From contig CM062296.1 of NCBI GenBank assembly GCA_031216915.1, positions 668,874,753 through 668,938,752 on the forward strand: 64,000 nucleotides of DNA, in the 5' to 3' direction. Source of the stretch: Pictodentalium vernedei (Eukaryota; Mollusca; Scaphopoda; Dentaliida; Dentaliidae). Position numbers and translations under genes: made by a program. Of this stretch, positions 20,191-30,303 are shown piece by piece. Below the pieces are notes generated by a model that had not been told where the DNA came from, did no database searches, and saw only the letters and a program-made list of their open reading frames with translations. Position 1 is the stretch's first letter. Every line of letters begins with the position of its first letter.

Positions 20191-22354
20191 CTCCTCTGCT
20201 AAATGAAGAATCCTGAGACTTCCCTCGATTCTGCCGACCCCTACCTTTACCCCGTGAGTAAGAAGTAGAGGCGGCGGCAGAAGGACCAGCCTTTTGCTTC
20301 ACAGAGGAAGCAGAAGGGTACTTGTTAGGCTTGGAACGGCCCTTGCCTCCCCAAGAAGGCTGATCAAGCTGACGAAACAGCAGCTGATCTTTGGAATGAC
20401 GTAGGACGTCATCCCGGACCGTCGACACGGAACCATGGAAAAGTTGCGGACCTGCCAAAGAAGCAGATCGAAGAGTAGCACGCTGCTCCTCGGGAAGGGA
20501 TCGTCCTGTGTCCAGCACAGCGTCCCTTCGAACTAATTCCAAATTGGCCGTGTTACAGGCATGCGTGTGAGTAAGGTGCATAAGCGCCTTGGACAGCACA
20601 CGCAAAGGAGCCTGTACCTCGTCAAACTTAACTGGAGGCAGATAAGCAGCCAAAGCTGAGACGACGTGATCTGAGAGAGAAAGCATGCCAAGCATCTCTC
20701 TAGATAAGCCCAACGTGGACTCCAGAGTCGTCACTGGAATGACGGCAGACTTGGGCTTGGAAAGCCCGAGGGAAGTGGAGTCCTGATCCAGAACTGTCAA
20801 AGTCTGGCAGACTGACGGATTGGCAGAATCGTAGGAACGATAACGCACAGGAGGCAAAAAGGTGTCAACCCTGGTGAAGAACGAAGTCTTCAAAGCCTTG
20901 GAATTCAGCTTGGCATCCAATGCTGAAAAAGCCTCAACCACCTGTACCGACTGGCACGGTCGAAGGCGCCCAGAAGCAGGTTGCTCCATAGGCTGTTGGC
21001 GCGCGACCGATGATCGCGGCCAGGCTGACACTGTCGGCTGGTTAGCAGGTTTGAGCTCAGGCAGAAACCCAAACACAAAGTCAAGAGCCGCCCCCAAGTC
21101 CGAAGACTGCTGGCCCTCGACCTCAAGCATGTCGGACTCCTCCCCAGAGTCGGAAGACACATAGCCCATCGTGGGCAAACCAGCCAACACCTCCCATGGT
21201 GTCGGGACACCAGAGGAATCGGAAACCGGCCTGTTTCCAATCCCGGGAGGCGGCGCCAAAGGAGGCGCCTGGAAACCACCCATAGCCTCGCTGGAAGCAA
21301 CAGGAAGGCTCTTAGAAAGAACCTGAGTGAGTAAGGAGAGGGCCTCCCTAAGCTCACTGCCTGTACCGACCGGTTCGACAGGGGAGCGAACCGGCAAAGT
21401 GGCTTCACCTCTGACCCTCTTAACCAGCGAAGGGTCATGATCCTCCAAAACACCCGACGCGGGACGACGGGCGGCAGCCGAAACATCTGAAGGCAGACGT
21501 GTATAGGGGTACGATGCACCCCGAGGATCAATATTGCGAGAACTCATGAGAGTCACCGCGGACCTCTGTGGGGCAGAAGGTCCAGGCTGCACAAAAGGCG
21601 TTGGTCCCCCAAAACTGGTCGTGTGACCAGAGTGAGTAGACGCAAACGCCACAGAGTTCATAGTGTTTCCACTACGAACATCCGAATCCAAAGACACAAC
21701 TGTGGTGCTCGACGGCGAAGAGACCACAGCGATGGGCTCGGCCGGCAGCCCCTTCCGACTTCGCCGAGTTGAAGTCAGGGAAGGCTGAGGCCGATATCCC
21801 ACGTCTACAGTATCGGACAGTCCTGCAGTCCCCTGCAGCGAAAAGCCGAGGCCGGCTGAAACAGATAACGAAGCAGACGGGCCAGCAGCAGTAGTAGATA
21901 CATCGAGAGTCATTGAGGCTGGTGAAATAGTGGAGAGAGCACACCGGCTCGGCTCCGAAGGAGGAGTCACAACCCTAGTGACAGCCTCAGATGTCGACTG
22001 GAGGGGGACCGTAGTCCCGGAACCAGGCATCTCTACACCAGAACACTCAACGGCTCCCGCAGTATCCACCACAGGAAAAGACTGCACATCCCCCACGGAG
22101 GAGGAATAACTCTCACCAGACAAAGTCGACTTGGGAGGCCCCGAACGACCACGTTCTCCTTTCCCGCGGGAGCGGGAGGCACGGCCACGAGAACGAACGA
22201 CACGGTTTACTGACGCCCAGAAGGTGGAAGACCATGTTCCACAGACACCACGCGGCCGCTCGGCCGAACACCCATTACAGGAGGAACAAGACAAATGTAC
22301 ATCGTCCACATGCTTTGGCAGCAGACATTGCCCACAGGGAATTGTCCTGGGCAT
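20150..22354 (-). CDS. DIRS Gag-like protein
   Basis: 734-aa open frame, the first ORF of the DIRS element. The start Met at 22354 is followed at residues 7-29 by a Cys/His cluster (CGQC...HVDDVH...CSSCNGC) that could bind zinc and RNA. Residues ~50-330 are Ser/Thr/Pro-rich low complexity. The middle-to-C-terminal part (about 400-640) looks globular. The last ~60 residues are Arg/Gly/Ser-rich (SRGKGRGRQNRGKSQDSS), a typical nucleic-acid-binding tail. Role by analogy: coat protein packaging element RNA. No catalytic motif is seen. A broken, repeat-expanded copy of its central part is at 1-1390. Confidence 0.8.
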   Translation of the reverse strand: MPRTIPCGQCLLPKHVDDVHLSCSSCNGCSAERPRGVCGTWSSTFWASVNRVVRSRGRASRSRGKGERGRSGPPKSTLSGESYSSSVGDVQSFPVVDTAGAVECSGVEMPGSGTTVPLQSTSEAVTRVVTPPSEPSRCALSTISPASMTLDVSTTAAGPSASLSVSAGLGFSLQGTAGLSDTVDVGYRPQPSLTSTRRSRKGLPAEPIAVVSSPSSTTVVSLDSDVRSGNTMNSVAFASTHSGHTTSFGGPTPFVQPGPSAPQRSAVTLMSSRNIDPRGASYPYTRLPSDVSAAARRPASGVLEDHDPSLVKRVRGEATLPVRSPVEPVGTGSELREALSLLTQVLSKSLPVASSEAMGGFQAPPLAPPPGIGNRPVSDSSGVPTPWEVLAGLPTMGYVSSDSGEESDMLEVEGQQSSDLGAALDFVFGFLPELKPANQPTVSAWPRSSVARQQPMEQPASGRLRPCQSVQVVEAFSALDAKLNSKALKTSFFTRVDTFLPPVRYRSYDSANPSVCQTLTVLDQDSTSLGLSKPKSAVIPVTTLESTLGLSREMLGMLSLSDHVVSALAAYLPPVKFDEVQAPLRVLSKALMHLTHTHACNTANLELVRRDAVLDTGRSLPEEQRATLRSASLAGPQLFHGSVSTVRDDVLRHSKDQLLFRQLDQPSWGGKGRSKPNKYPSASSVKQKAGPSAAASTSYSRGKGRGRQNRGKSQDSSFSRGGGFSSRGPRWGWK

Positions 22355-22800
22355 GATAGAGGTGAGAGGAGCAGAGAAGTGGAGATGAGAAAACAGAACA
22401 CCCCCAAAGAAGAGAGAAAGGTGACAGAAACAAAGACCCTAGAAGGTCGACCGGGAACCACCCAACAGGAAGACTACTCTCAAAAGAAAGAAGAAACACT
22501 GTTGGAGTGGTACCCCGCTGACACCTAACTCTAACACAATTTGAAAATTTTGCAAAAAAAGCATTAACAATAATTGTGAAAAAATCTAAGTCCGAACCGC
22601 GTGGCACGTGAAATTCGCGAGCGACTCGAGAGAGAGCAAATAAAAATACATTATGGACATATAATAGAAAAGAGAATATATAAAACACTGTTCCTGAGAA
22701 TACAAAGGATACACTGTGGTATAATGAATCAGGAATCATCAAACATCGAGCTGGTGGAACACTGATAAGCGTGCAAAAACATCTCGACACGAAGCGGATT

Positions 22801-23046
22801 TCAAAAAGAATGAGTCTTTAGAGACGGTATATGCGCACTGGCAACGGAAGTCGTGGAGTTGTACTTGGGAGAGAGCGTCCCGTACTGGGTCTGCGCCGGT
22901 TGCACTCGACCCAGTTTTGGCTTATTTTTATTGGTGCTTTTGCACCACTTTTCTTTCCCAACTTGCTTGGGAAAGACAAAAATAGAGAGTATTTTATCCG
23001 AGTTAGGGACTTCCACTGTAGTGCAAGCCTGTAGTAAACAATTGTG
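22801..23046. repeat. DIRS right inverted terminal repeat
   Basis: Starts tcaaaaagaatgagtcttta and ends cctgtagtaaacaattgtg, the inverted complement of 16551-16797. It is followed by a 17-bp outer extension (23047-23063) matched in the internal complementary region. It should contain the element's promoter, since transcription runs leftward from here. Confidence 0.93.
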
Positions 23047-23120
23047 AGTAGGTTGATAAGAAATGGACTAGCGACCATCATGGACTCTCGTCGCTTAGTC
23101 TATCTGGCAAATGGGTGAAT

Positions 23121-23188
23121 ATGTCACATTTTCTCCCTCAGTGAATCGTCCACCGGATGAGTCAATAAGGGAGAAATGTGACAATAAG
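23121..23188. repeat. Hairpin beside the DIRS insertion
   Basis: tgtcacattttctccct and agggagaaatgtgaca are inverted around a ~35-bp loop that includes cgtccaccggatgag. Part of the MITE that hosts the DIRS element. Confidence 0.7.
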
Positions 23189-23534
23189 ATCACAAGATTC
23201 ACAACACAGATTAGATTAACTTTATTCATTTGTAACTTGATTTATGGTTTTTCCGACTGAACAGGCTTTGCAACTGGTCCCCAAGAACCCCTACAAATGA
23301 TCAAAGGGCAGTTAGGCTGGTCTCAATACAGACAGGACTTTTTGCAGTGAGTGGTGCTGTTGAAACAACTGCAGATTTTTTCCAAGCTAAGGAGCCTGAT
23401 GTTTATTTATTATCAGTTCTTATCACTTAGAAAAACTAATCCAAAACCATTTTTTTTCTTGAAACCGAACCGAAACCAAATCTGAAAAATCAAAACCTCC
23501 CAGTTCTATTTCAAAGTACAACAGAAGCTAGAAC

Positions 23535-24200
23535 CAGTGCTCAAAATAACTTTTTTTCTATGCGTAGCAAAATGCTACACATTTCCAAAAAATGAATAGC
23601 ATTTTGTAAAAATTGCATAGCTATTTTTGTATACCGGAGTTATGTTATGCTGTTTTGTATTGAATTCTTCTAAGTAGATAGAATAGTTTCCATCCATTTC
23701 TAGGCATTTCCAAATGATCTGCAACACATGAAACATTTACTATGTTTTTTTTAACTGAACGTCCTTTAAGGGTTGCATGAACTTGGATATTTTCAAATGA
23801 CGTCGTGGTTGTTTAACAGAGTTCTCAAAATGGAAGTTGGGATTTTTAATTTGATGGGCTTGAAGTTATTTTTAATGGACATTTTATGCAAAATGTTGTA
23901 AAAACAGGAAGAATTTAAACCAATAGAATTCATCTTACATATGAAGTTGCTAATGATGCTTGATGGAGAGTTAATCTGAGTTATGCCTGGAATGTTTCAC
24001 AATCAGAAGTAAAGCATCAGTGAACTAGTTTTCAAATTTGTTTGCAAATTTTCAATTACATTTTGCGATACAAGATAATCAACTGCAGCCTAATAGGCTG
24101 CAGTTGATTATCTTGTATCGCAAAATGCTATACATAATTGAACATTTTTGCAAGTTTTGCATAGCAAAAAGCGACGCGACACCGCTTATTTTGAGCCCTG
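23535..24200. mobile_element. MITE with GGCTCAAAATAA-type ends and a perfect central hairpin
   Basis: The ends are gtgctcaaaataac (23532) and, inverted, cttattttgagccc (24186). Inside each end is a 'tatgcgtagcaaaatg' / 'ttgcatagcaaaaag' word. The core at 24061-24128 (gcgatacaagataatcaact... and its inverse, with gcagcctaataggctgc at the tip) is a perfect ~33-bp stem. A related element with ggcttgaaataa ends lies at 45.60-46.19 kb. Confidence 0.7.
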
Positions 24201-24545
24201 GCTAAAACTCTGGTAAGAATGACTGAAAGTGACCATCCGTATGTGTACAACCTATCCCCTATTTAGCAGTTTTATAAGCATACCCAAGAGCACTGAAATA
24301 GGACAACTGATACTTGAGTTACAACACACAATGTGTGTGCAGACAAGAAATCCTACTATATTTCATAGTTCAACAAGGGCTATATACAGGTTATTACCAC
24401 CATGTGGGTTTCTGAAATGGTGTATTGAAGTCTTGATCTCGCCTTTGGTCATATATCGACTCATCCTAAAAGACTTGTCAATACATGCCTAGAGACATGG
24501 TCTCAACCTCAGAACACCATCTCAAAAATCCACATGGTGGTAATA

Positions 24546-24868
24546 ACCGATTCTACTATATATAAAAAGCCTATGACATACATTTTAGCTTTACACACCA
24601 ACCATGCTGAACACGCCAGCAATGGGATTTCAATAGTACGAATTTACACCTACAGTGGAACTACATCCAAGATGACCTTTGGTGACATTGCCCTGAATGC
24701 AAACTTTTCTAAATTTATCACTCGTCGCCTTGTGAAGAATGAAACCTGCAATTATTTATTACATTTTTAAATAAGTTTACCTCATAAGGTACCAAAAATT
24801 AACAAACACACCTGGTCTCATGTTAATAAAGCATCCATAATTTGAAATAGTATGTTATTAAAATGAAA
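24546..24868. repeat. Dispersed ~320-bp repeat, copy 1
   Basis: From ctactatatataaaaagcct to gtatgttattaaaatga; about 80% similar by eye to 40740-41062 over its whole length in the same orientation, including gctttacacaccaacc and ataagtttacctcataa. The open frame here (78 aa) is not conserved in the second copy, so I do not call a gene. Family unknown. Confidence 0.7.
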
Positions 24869-25040
24869 AAGGCCCCATAATTTGTGGTTTCGTTTTCTAT
24901 TTTGTTTCGGCAATAGAATTGCCAGTGGAAGTATCGCCCACCAGTGCTTATGTAAACAAAAACAGATTCGCACGTGTGTATATTGATTTATTTAACATTT
25001 AAACTCTTATTTATCTGACAATCATGGTATAAATAAAATA

Positions 25041-25153
25041 TACCCAAAGTAGCTTGGTGGTAAAGTGGTGTTAACTGTGTGCCAAAGGCTTGCAGTTAAC
25101 ACCAGTTCACCACTCGTGGTGAACATTTGGTACACCAAACTACTATGGGTATA
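25041..25153. repeat. Inverted repeat
   Basis: atacccaaagtagcttggtg and caccaaactactatgggtat pair, and inside them a second pair (gtggtgttaactg / cagttaacacc) and accactcgtggt. A compact multi-stem palindrome, probably a MITE. Confidence 0.7.
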
Positions 25154-25303
25154 TTCTATACATCTCCAATTTATCTTACAGTATTCCTCCCTTTCTTCAC
25201 TTGTTTGTAAAATGAAGAGATTGGGCACAGTTTTTAACAGTACCTCATTTTACAATCATTCAGTGTCTATGAAGTGATTTTTCATGAATGAAGATCATGA
25301 CAT

Positions 25304-25697
25304 CATGGTACAGTGGATTTACTTATTTATTGGTGTTTAAAGTCACATACTTATGCACAATGGCTAATCGTGATCGTGACAGTTTTACGGGTGGAGGAAG
25401 CCGGAGTACCTGGAGAGAACCACCGAGCATCAACGAGTAACTGTCAGCTCCTCAACATTCTAACTCTGTTCAAGCTCCCCTCAAGCAGGGTTACAGCAGT
25501 TGAAGAGATGTGCACCATCGACGTGCAGTACATCTTAGTACACGGTATCACCGTGCCCCCATGTAGGCAACCAGGATAAAGTGCCTTGCCCAAGGACGCA
25601 ACTCAGGTCGTCCCGGATGGGAATCGAACTCTGGACCTCTAGCATAGAAATCCAACAGTCTACCACTGAGCCACCACAATCTCCATGGTACAGTGGA
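25304..25697 (-). mobile_element. tRNA-headed SINE with 14-bp target duplication, inserted in a MITE end
   Basis: Body 25318-25683, minus strand, tail (acttatttattgg) at left and tRNA-like head at right. The direct repeats catggtacagtgga at 25304-25317 and 25684-25697 are identical. The repeat includes the first nine bases (tacagtgga) of the Tigger-like MITE that follows, so the SINE landed within that MITE's terminal repeat. Confidence 0.92.
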
Positions 25698-25931
25698 ACC
25701 CTGTTAATTGAATAGCCACTTTGCCAATGAAAATTATTCAACAGGAGTATTTAATTAACAGGGATTGTGTCACTTTCCTGTATTTTGGAGATAAACTTAG
25801 CATTTATTCTATCCATGAGCTCTGTCAAACAAGATATAATAGATTAAATGTCTATATTGGATGTACTGAGGTGAAATAGGGCTATAAACAAAGAAAAACT
25901 GAGGAGAGTCAGGGTAATTTCCGACAGGTTA
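25689..25931. mobile_element. Tigger/pogo-like MITE, one arm only
   Basis: Starts tacagtggaaccctgttaat and matches 51070-51345 up to 'ggtaatttccgacaggttacaa', including the tgacagagctc-type core (here partly deleted). Similarity stops abruptly at 25931, the same position at which two other copies are interrupted. Confidence 0.8.
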
Positions 25932-25937
25932 CAAGAG

Positions 25938-26092
25938 GATATCTACGCTATTTTAGTGAATATCGGGAATTATCTCATGAGTGTGGACCTGAAAGTTTTA
26001 TTTTTCATGAGCGCTTGTGTGAGTGAAAAATAATACTTTTTGGTTCACACGCATGAGATAATTCCTGATATTCACTAAAATAGCATAGATTT
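25938..26092. repeat. Large inverted repeat with attatctcatg arms
   Basis: tacgctattttagtgaatat...aattatctcatgagtgtg is the inverse of cacacgcatgagataattc...atattcactaaaatagca. The loop also holds an inverted pair (gttttatttttca / tgaaaaataat). A diverged half-copy occurs at 26340-26400. Confidence 0.75.
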
Positions 26093-26699
26093 TCTTTTTA
26101 CCATATGCTCTGTGACATTTTATTGCACAATATTCAACCCAATTCGACCCCAAATGAATTTGTTTCAAAACAATAACAAAGATCAGCTGCTCGTTGCTTC
26201 AAGGTGATGTGATGCGGCATAGCAGGACGTCATTTAGGAAGCTACTGAGGGATATTCCTCGATATCTATATTGATAGATATCGAGAAATATCTTTTAGAT
26301 AATTTGCGATGATTCACAGGCTAGCATATAATAAATAGAGGATATCTAATGTTTTCTTGTGAATACCGGGATTTATCTCATGGGTGAGTGAGAGAATTCG
26401 TATTTTCACGAGCAGATTTTCTTTTTATTATACCCCTTTCATATTTGAAGCTTCAACTGAAACGATCCAAACCGACGCCCATACCATGCAAAAAATCTGT
26501 TCACACAATCAGCTGATCACTGTTTCTGCTGACACAGATCACGTCTTGTTATACTCACTAATGGAGCGAGAACAACTTTTGTTTTGCGCTTGTGAAAATT
26601 CATTTGTAAATTTCAAGTTCACACGAAATGTTAATCATCAAGGTGTTTGATCTCACTAGTGAGGGGAGTACGCATTTTATTTTTTACTGATTCCTAGTA

Positions 26700-28250
26700 T
26701 AACTAGAACTATCACTGAAGGTGATTAATACCCCCACTTTGGGTTTTTAGAGGAATGCACTTCTGATCATGTAGGCGAAGGCCATAAGGAAATGTATACA
26801 TAAAGATCATTTTTTGTTGTTGAAATTTGTATTTGCATGTGGCCTTCCACAGAACAGCACTGAATACTTGAAGAGCCCACACATATATGGTTTACATTTG
26901 GAAAAACACATTTACAATGTGCAACATGTATTCAAAATCGGTTCATTAATGTAGGAGGAGTTGCACACACAAGAATCCCATTTGAAAACCCATAATAAAT
27001 CCAAGTTAAAGGGAGATAACCTGGTTAAAATTGTCGCAGATCAAAAATTTGGGAATATGCGCATGTTCACTTAGTTGTGATAATGTTTGAAAGGTTTCGT
27101 CAAAATTGATTGATAAATGTAGGAGTTGCACGCACAAGAATTTCATGTAGAAACCCATAATAAATCTAAGTTAAAGGGAGATAACCTAGTTAAAATAGCC
27201 ACAGCTCAAAAATTTTGGAATATGCGCATGTTCACTTAGTAGTGATGATGTCTGTAAATTTTCGTCCAAATTGATTGATAAATGTAGGAGGAGTTGCGCA
27301 CACAAGAATTTCATGCAGAAACCCATATTAAATCAAAGTTCAAGAGAGATAACCTGGTTAAAATTGTCGCAGATCAAAAAGTTTGGAAAATGCACATGTT
27401 CACTTAGTAGAGATGATGTTTGAAAGGTTTCATCAAAATCGGTTCATTAATGTAGGAGTTGCGCACACAAGAATTTGTTCGAACGGAAAGACATAATAAA
27501 TCTAAGTCAAAGGGAGATAACCTGGTTAAAATTGTCGCAGATCAAAAATCTTGGAATATGCGCATGTTCACTTAGTAGTGATGATGTCTGAAAAGTTTTG
27601 TCCAAATTGATTGATAAATGTAGGAGGAGTTGCACGCACGAGAATTTCATGTAGAAACCCATAATAAATCTAAGTTAAAGGGAGATAACCTAGTTAAAAT
27701 TGCCACAGCTCAAAAATTTTGGAATATGCGCATGTCCACTTAGTAGTGATGATGTCTGTAAACTTTCGTCCAAATTGATTGATAAATGTAGGAGGAGTTG
27801 CGCACACAAGAATTTCATGCAGAAACCTATATTAAATCAAAGTTCAAGAGAGATAACCTGGTTAAAATTGTCGCAGATCAAGAAGTTTGGAATATGCACA
27901 TGTTCACTTAGTAGAGATGATGTTTGAAAGGTTTCATCAAAATCGGTTCATTAATGTAGGAGGAGTTGCGCACACAAGAATTTGTTCGAACGGAAAGACA
28001 TAATAAATCTAAGTCAAAGGGAGATAACCTGGTTAAAATTGTCGCAGATCAAAAATCTTGGAATATGCGCATGTTCACTTAGTAGTGATGATGTCTGAAA
28101 AGTTTTGTCCAAATTGATTGATAAATGTAGGAGGAGTTGCGCACACAAGAATTTCATGTCCGGAAAGACGTACGGACGGACGGACGGACGGACGGACGTA
28201 CAGGGCGATTCCTATATAGCCCCCACTTCTTCGAAGCGGGGATATAATAA
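26700..28250. mobile_element. Helentron/pearl-like element with seven ~168-bp repeats and (ACGG)n
   Basis: Seven units marked by gggagataacctggttaaaa or variants at 27011, 27177, 27345, 27511, 27681, 27849 and 28020. The last unit is followed by acggacggacggacggacgg (28170-28200) and then a hairpin, cccccacttc-ttcg-aagcgggg (about 28221-28241). An atacccccacttt word near 26731 probably marks the left end. A 3'-terminal fragment of the same family is at 50.93-51.07 kb. A 3-unit higher-order period is visible. Confidence 0.8.
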
Positions 28251-28443
28251 GACGTTAGGGGTGTAATAAAGATTTGTATTTTGTATAGAAGTTTTTACAT
28301 CTACTGGGCAAAATATGTTCTTGTTTTAAGATAAAACTTTGGAAACAATGAGGAAAATCAACCTGCCTAAAATAAAAATGATAGCCTTCCCCCAAGCTGG
28401 CCGATCAGCATACCAAAGTACATAGAGATATATATTTATTTAT

Positions 28444-28695
28444 TTAAACCTTTACCTAACAGGAAAAGCAGATGACACTTGCAAAAAAAAATTCTTGAAC
28501 AACTAATGTTTTTCATTTTTTGTCTCAAAAACATATGTTATGACCCCTCATTGGAACGAGCTCGATGAGCTCGTTCCAATGAGGGGTCATAAACTATGTT
28601 TTTGAGACAAAAAGTGAAAAAATAATGAAAATTAATTGGTGATTTTTTAGAGTACCGCTGGGCGGTTTTGGCCGTTACATTGGATAAAGGGTTAA
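28444..28695. mobile_element. piggyBac-like MITE
   Basis: TTAA at 28444-28447 and 28692-28695 flank a 244-bp body with ends acctttacctaac and ttggataaaggg. The core palindrome cctcattggaacgagctcga / gagctcgttccaatgagg is nearly perfect. Confidence 0.83.
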
Positions 28696-28935
28696 TTATT
28701 TATTGTGATTTAACAACACATTTGACAGCCAGTGTCACCTTGCGTCGGACAGTTTTACGGGTGGAGGAAACACGAGTACCCAGAGAGAACCACCAAGCAT
28801 ACTTGAAGACAAATGCACCACTGAGGTGCAGTACCTTGCCCAAGGACACAATGCTGTTACCCCTGGCAGGGATCGAACCATAGACCTTTTGATTTGAAGT
28901 CCAATGCTTGAACCACTGAGCCACTTCACTCCCTA
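28696..28935 (-). mobile_element. SINE copy with internal deletion
   Basis: Contains the family's gacagttttacgggtggagg motif, the ccaaggacacaat motif, an inverted box B (gggatcgaacc, about 28868) and the head end ctgagccacttcactccc. About 110 bp of the body between the gtaccc and the gaagacaaatgcacca segments is missing relative to the full copies. It abuts the TTAA of the preceding MITE, so its tail end is ambiguous. Confidence 0.8.
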
Positions 28936-29025
28936 CCAGATTTATTAATATTACCTTTAATACATTTTATATAAGTTAACTTTAGCACAAGGGGTAAAGC
29001 GCTTAATATATCAATATTGATTTAT

Positions 29026-29268
29026 TTAACCATTTACCGAATGTAACAGCCAAAGCTGCTGAGTGCTTTTCACAAAAATTACCATTCAATGTTCATTATT
29101 TTTTTCATTTTTTGTCTAGCTATGACCCCCTCATTGGAACAAGCTATTTCAGCTCATTCCAAAGAGGGGCCATAAGCTATGTTTTTGACACAAAAATATT
29201 TTTTTTTTAGCTATTCCAGAATTTTGTTTGTTAGGGTCATCTGGCTTTCATGTTAGTCCAAGGGTTAA
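29026..29268. mobile_element. piggyBac-like MITE, diverged
   Basis: TTAA at 29026-29029 and 29265-29268; left end ccatttaccgaatg; core palindrome ccctcattggaacaagct / agctcattccaaagaggg with a mutated tip. Confidence 0.75.
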
Positions 29269-29360
29269 CTTTGAGTTGAGGTCATGTCAGCCATTTTCTG
29301 ACAAGGCTTGTGTACTACAAATGTTCCACACATGTGATTTGTTTTGGAAACAAAGATCAT

Positions 29361-29395
29361 TTGGGGGGGGGGGGGGGTTGTTAGGGGAGGGGGGG
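29361..29395. repeat. Poly(G) tract
   Basis: A run of G13 followed by ttgttagggga and another G-rich run (gggagggggggc). Potential G-quadruplex; the overlapping short ORFs are artefacts. Confidence 0.7.
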
Positions 29396-29646
29396 CGTAT
29401 CTTTAATATGAAAGATGCCGATTTCAGGCCTTTAAATTCTTCCCAACTAACGACCGTAAAAGCTGTGCCAAATAAGATAATTGCACCCAAATTATGCGTA
29501 GTTTGAAACTCTTTCCAAAGTTTTGCATTGTTTCGGCAATATATAGTTTGGCCAGGTTTCCCTGATGCTTGCAATATAGCTTAGAGCTTACCTTCAAAGC
29601 AAACAATGCAACAAATAAATAATTTTTTTTAAAAACCCGCAGAGTT

Positions 29647-29712
29647 TGCCAAAGAAAAGCAATCGGCGTCGACAGTGTCACTGTTGACGCCCCTTGCTTT
29701 TCTGTGGCGAAT
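29647..29712. repeat. Hairpin
   Basis: gccaaagaaaagcaatcggc pairs with the inverse region gacgccccttgcttttctgtggc; the tip is cagtgtcactg. Short palindromic repeat of unknown family. Confidence 0.65.
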
Positions 29713-30140
29713 TCCATATGATCATGCACTTAAACTTGAAATCTATTCTATTTATGCATGTTTGTGGCATTTCTCAGTAAATGCCATGCATAATTTACAT
29801 TCAAATAGACCTTTGGCTCGACACTGGGAAATTAAGAAGCCTTCTCAAGTCAGTCGAGAAAACTTACATCAAAGGGTGGTGGGAGGGAACCAGTGATAAT
29901 GGTGAAGGCCTATAACAAGGGGTTGTAAACTAGCATTTTAAGACGGGGGACCTAAAACCTAAAACAAACGCCAAGAAGAAAATACCTGTGCCTTTTCTCC
30001 AACCATGCAGGCAACATCCATATTTGCCGTTGTGCCCAAATTAGACTGATCTAAAGGTCTGGCTAATTTCCTCTATAGATACTTGAGATACTGCACAAAA
30101 TGCTTGTCCAGATCTGTGGACATACAGGCAACAATATAGA
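29713..30140. other. No gene seen
   Basis: AT-rich sequence without recognised repeat, RNA or coding features. Confidence 0.5.
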
Positions 30141-30144
30141 CAGA

Positions 30145-30303
30145 TTATCACCACAGTGTGTGTCTCCAGGAATTCAGATCAAGTCGAGTTGTAGGAACAG
30201 AATAGTATTTCGACGAGCCCATTAGGGCGAGTCGAAATGCGATTCTGTGCCTACAACGAGACTTGATCTGAATTCCCGGAGACACACACTGTGGTGATGA
30301 TAA
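30145..30303. repeat. Long near-perfect inverted repeat (~155 bp)
   Basis: ttatcaccacagtgtgtgtc at the left pairs with gacacacactgtggtgatga at the right; the inner arms gaattcagatcaagt / acttgatctgaattc and cgactcg-type sequences near the tip continue the stem. It would make a ~70-bp hairpin with few mismatches. Confidence 0.85.

Larger units (their letters stand above)
16508..23063 (-). mobile_element. Complete DIRS-type tyrosine-recombinase retrotransposon
   Basis: About 6.56 kb, transcribed right to left. Order along the transcript: right inverted terminal repeat, gag, RT-RNase H-methyltransferase region, tyrosine recombinase (overlapping), internal complementary region, left inverted terminal repeat. 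The ends are fixed exactly by the internal complementary region: its two halves are complementary to the outer left end (starting aaatctaaatttt at 16508) and outer right end (finishing gataagaaa at 23063). No target duplication flanks it, as expected for circle integration by a recombinase. It lies inside a small MITE. RT active-site changes and a homopolymer break in the recombinase make this copy defective. Confidence 0.93.
16365..23510. mobile_element. Small MITE interrupted by the DIRS element
   Basis: The left end gctgggcagtttttcagttt (16366) and the right end, inverted, gaaaaatcaaaacctcccag (23486-23505) form the terminal repeats of a small element. A third related end is at 55.51 kb (gctgggcagtttttttctg). 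All of 16508-23063 is the DIRS insertion, so the MITE itself is under 600 bp. Confidence 0.55.
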
